In this document: piece after piece, positions 14,601-15,185 of the stretch | Numbering within the stretch: the first letter of the stretch is position 1 | How the letters are laid out: each line of letters opens with the position of its first letter | Origin: CAWBKV01 sp041946675 | GTDB taxonomy: Archaea > Halobacteriota > Methanosarcinia > Methanotrichales > Methanotrichaceae | Length of the DNA stretch: 15,185 nucleotides | Direction: 5' to 3' | Assembly: GCA_041946675.1 (NCBI GenBank) | Contig: JBHGAU010000062.1 | Span: 1-15,185, forward strand | The notes under the pieces: generated by a model | What the model saw: only the letters and a program-made list of their open reading frames with translations | What the model was told of the DNA's origin: nothing | The model's database searches: none | Translations under genes and position numbers: made by a program

Positions 14601-15185
14601 CGAATTGGTGGCGGGACAAAAAGAGGCTCCTGAGCAAAACTTCCTGGCCAAGCATGTAAACGCCGATATCCTGGAGAAGACTGCTGCAGGAATTGAAAAA
14701 GAGAAAGCAAGGATAGAGGCGAGCTGTCGAATCTTTGGCGCCAAACCGGGAGCTTACGGAGCCGGGATTTCAGAGGCCATAGATTCTAAGAACTGGAAGG
14801 ACGAGTTGGACCTGGCCGAGATCTACGTCAAGTGGGGAGGTTATGCCTATGGCCGCAAGAATTTCGGGGTGACGGTTCCTGATGAATTTCGCAAGCGATT
14901 GAGCCGGATGGATTTGACGGTCAAAAACGAGGATTCCCGTGAGTATGACATGCTGGACGGCGACGATTTTTACTCCTATCATGGCGGCATGATTGCAGCC
15001 ATCAAAGCTCTCAAGGGGGAGCTGCCCAGGTCGTATAGCGGGGACAACTCCGATCCTGATCGAGTGATGACCAGGAGCACTGTCGAGGAGACAAAACGCA
15101 TCTTCCGTGCTCGCATCCTCAACCCTAAGTGGATCGAGAGCATGAAGCGGCATGGCTACAAAGGCGCAGGCGATCTTTCCCGGAT
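11668..15185 (+). CDS. cobN: CobN-like metal chelatase large subunit, partial (C-terminus beyond right edge)
   Basis: Open frame of 1172 codons with no stop before the window end; CobN/ChlH proteins are usually 1200-1400 aa, so only the last part is missing. This is the porphyrin- or corrin-binding catalytic subunit of class I chelatases. Landmarks: MHIGKHGSLEWLPGK (555-569), the family's most diagnostic motif; YGAGISEAI and KWGGYAYG in the C-terminal third; YDMLDGDDFYSYHGGM (1093-1108); and MTRSTVEETKRIFRARILNP (1134-1153) followed by KWIESM. The N-terminus starts directly with the Rossmann-like first domain, with no signal peptide, so it is cytoplasmic. The ATG at 11668 has AGGAT about 10 nt upstream. 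It is divergent from the operon that encodes its likely ATPase motor and an importer. Methanogens can insert cobalt with small CbiX/CfbA-type enzymes, so this subunit may act on another metal or substrate. Confidence 0.95.
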   Translation, partial: MQRLKIAYITTQEASDVFPLISALKELIRHKGEVAEVAIRSGEDLKDAARREEFERIASDCHLVIFNLHHGKKSLPCFDDLIGRLHGTRPLIFAKAASNEPENELIRQSTVDHEVYRKISRYLDFGGKENFYNLLLYLANQLAGADYTFSEPQSPIWEGIYHPDFDHVPTLDEYLKNKYVAGRPTIGLWFYQSLWRAGNTVFIDRLIAEIERKGANVIPVFLNSHKDVEKGRKGAEWVADNFFMRQGKPIIDVLISTLVFSLSSKPWEGSAEADEIARPGELFLKKLNVPVLKAIVTYNTPAEWKESLKGLSPLDVSMGIAMPEFDGMLITVPVAARERTDLDPLTGARVIRYKPLLERISKIVRLSLNWAMLRHIPNSQKKVAIILHNYPPRDDRIGTAFGLDSPASVLNILKTMRDDGYTIERMPKSGQALIEEIKNRVTKDRRWRSSDDLAKRAIDSVSEKDYAAWFGQLPAEAQDKMIAAWGAPPGDLFVHRKNLIIPGIINGNFFIGIQPPRGFLEDQASIYHSPDHPIPHHYYAFYRWIRDVFHANLVMHIGKHGSLEWLPGKSVGLSDSCAPDIAISDLPNIYPYIINNPGEGTQAKRRSYCCIIDHLSPVMQNADASDELADLVVMLDDYHQAASEDSSRLPTQMKMVWDKVCQAKIDRDLETNEETALSDFGKFLEKLHEYIHEIADTQIRDGLHILGEPPAGSQLDEFLVSLTRLSNGAVPSLRKSLAELMGYDYDQLAANRGKILAGRKTCGQIIEELNAFALQLVEGFHEQGFAKGQIPALEDKILGKRSQKIEKVLEYIASTLAPNIEATANELSNVLCASNGGYVSPGPSGTPSRGMADILPTGRNFYSVDPQAIPSQAAWKVGVAQADALLKRYLADEGRYPESLGIVVWGCPTMRTKGDDIAELLYLMGVRPIWEEKSGRVTGIELIPMEELKRPRVDVMLRISGLFRDAFPNIVHLVDEAVELVAGQKEAPEQNFLAKHVNADILEKTAAGIEKEKARIEASCRIFGAKPGAYGAGISEAIDSKNWKDELDLAEIYVKWGGYAYGRKNFGVTVPDEFRKRLSRMDLTVKNEDSREYDMLDGDDFYSYHGGMIAAIKALKGELPRSYSGDNSDPDRVMTRSTVEETKRIFRARILNPKWIESMKRHGYKGAGDLSR

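Overview
The window reads as methanogen-type archaeal chromosome. It carries a family B DNA polymerase with a C-terminal PCNA-binding tail, archaeal TATA-like promoters, GGAGG-type ribosome binding sites, a fused ChlI/ChlD-type chelatase motor and a CobN-type chelatase. The combination of secreted, acidic or Cys-rich proteins with these enzymes fits Methanosarcinales, possibly Methanotrichaceae (Methanothrix). That placement is inferred from gene content; no rRNA or other marker is present.

Layout. (1) 1-728, minus: a partial, secreted Cys-rich repeat protein running off the left edge. (2) 874-1551: small genes, namely a 41-aa peptide on the minus strand and then three short plus-strand ORFs (55 aa; 35 aa with one membrane span; 46 aa zinc ribbon). 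(3) 1609-4266, minus: DNA polymerase B, apparently leaderless, with an inverted repeat across its start. (4) 4478-5437, minus: a secreted acidic protein of unknown function that seems to start at CTG. (5) 5673-11229, minus: a tight five-gene operon, in transcription order FecCD-type permease, FecE-type ATPase, ChlI-ChlD fusion, ABC-2 exporter ATPase, ABC-2 exporter permease. (6) 11230-11667: a divergent control region with one or two tiny ORFs and a long hairpin. (7) 11668-15185, plus: CobN-like chelatase large subunit, open to the right edge and lacking only its last part.

The main functional unit is the divergon of parts 5 to 7. An iron-complex/corrinoid/heme-type importer, an AAA+/VWA chelatase motor and the matching CobN-type catalytic subunit are divergently arranged, and a drug-type ABC exporter is attached to the same operon. 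The plausible reading is uptake of a metal complex or tetrapyrrole and ATP-driven insertion or removal of its metal, with the exporter handling a product or by-product. Cobalt is the family default, but the metal and the direction of the reaction cannot be read from sequence. No substrate-binding protein for the importer is in the window.

No rRNA, tRNA, insertion sequence, CRISPR array or replication origin was recognised.
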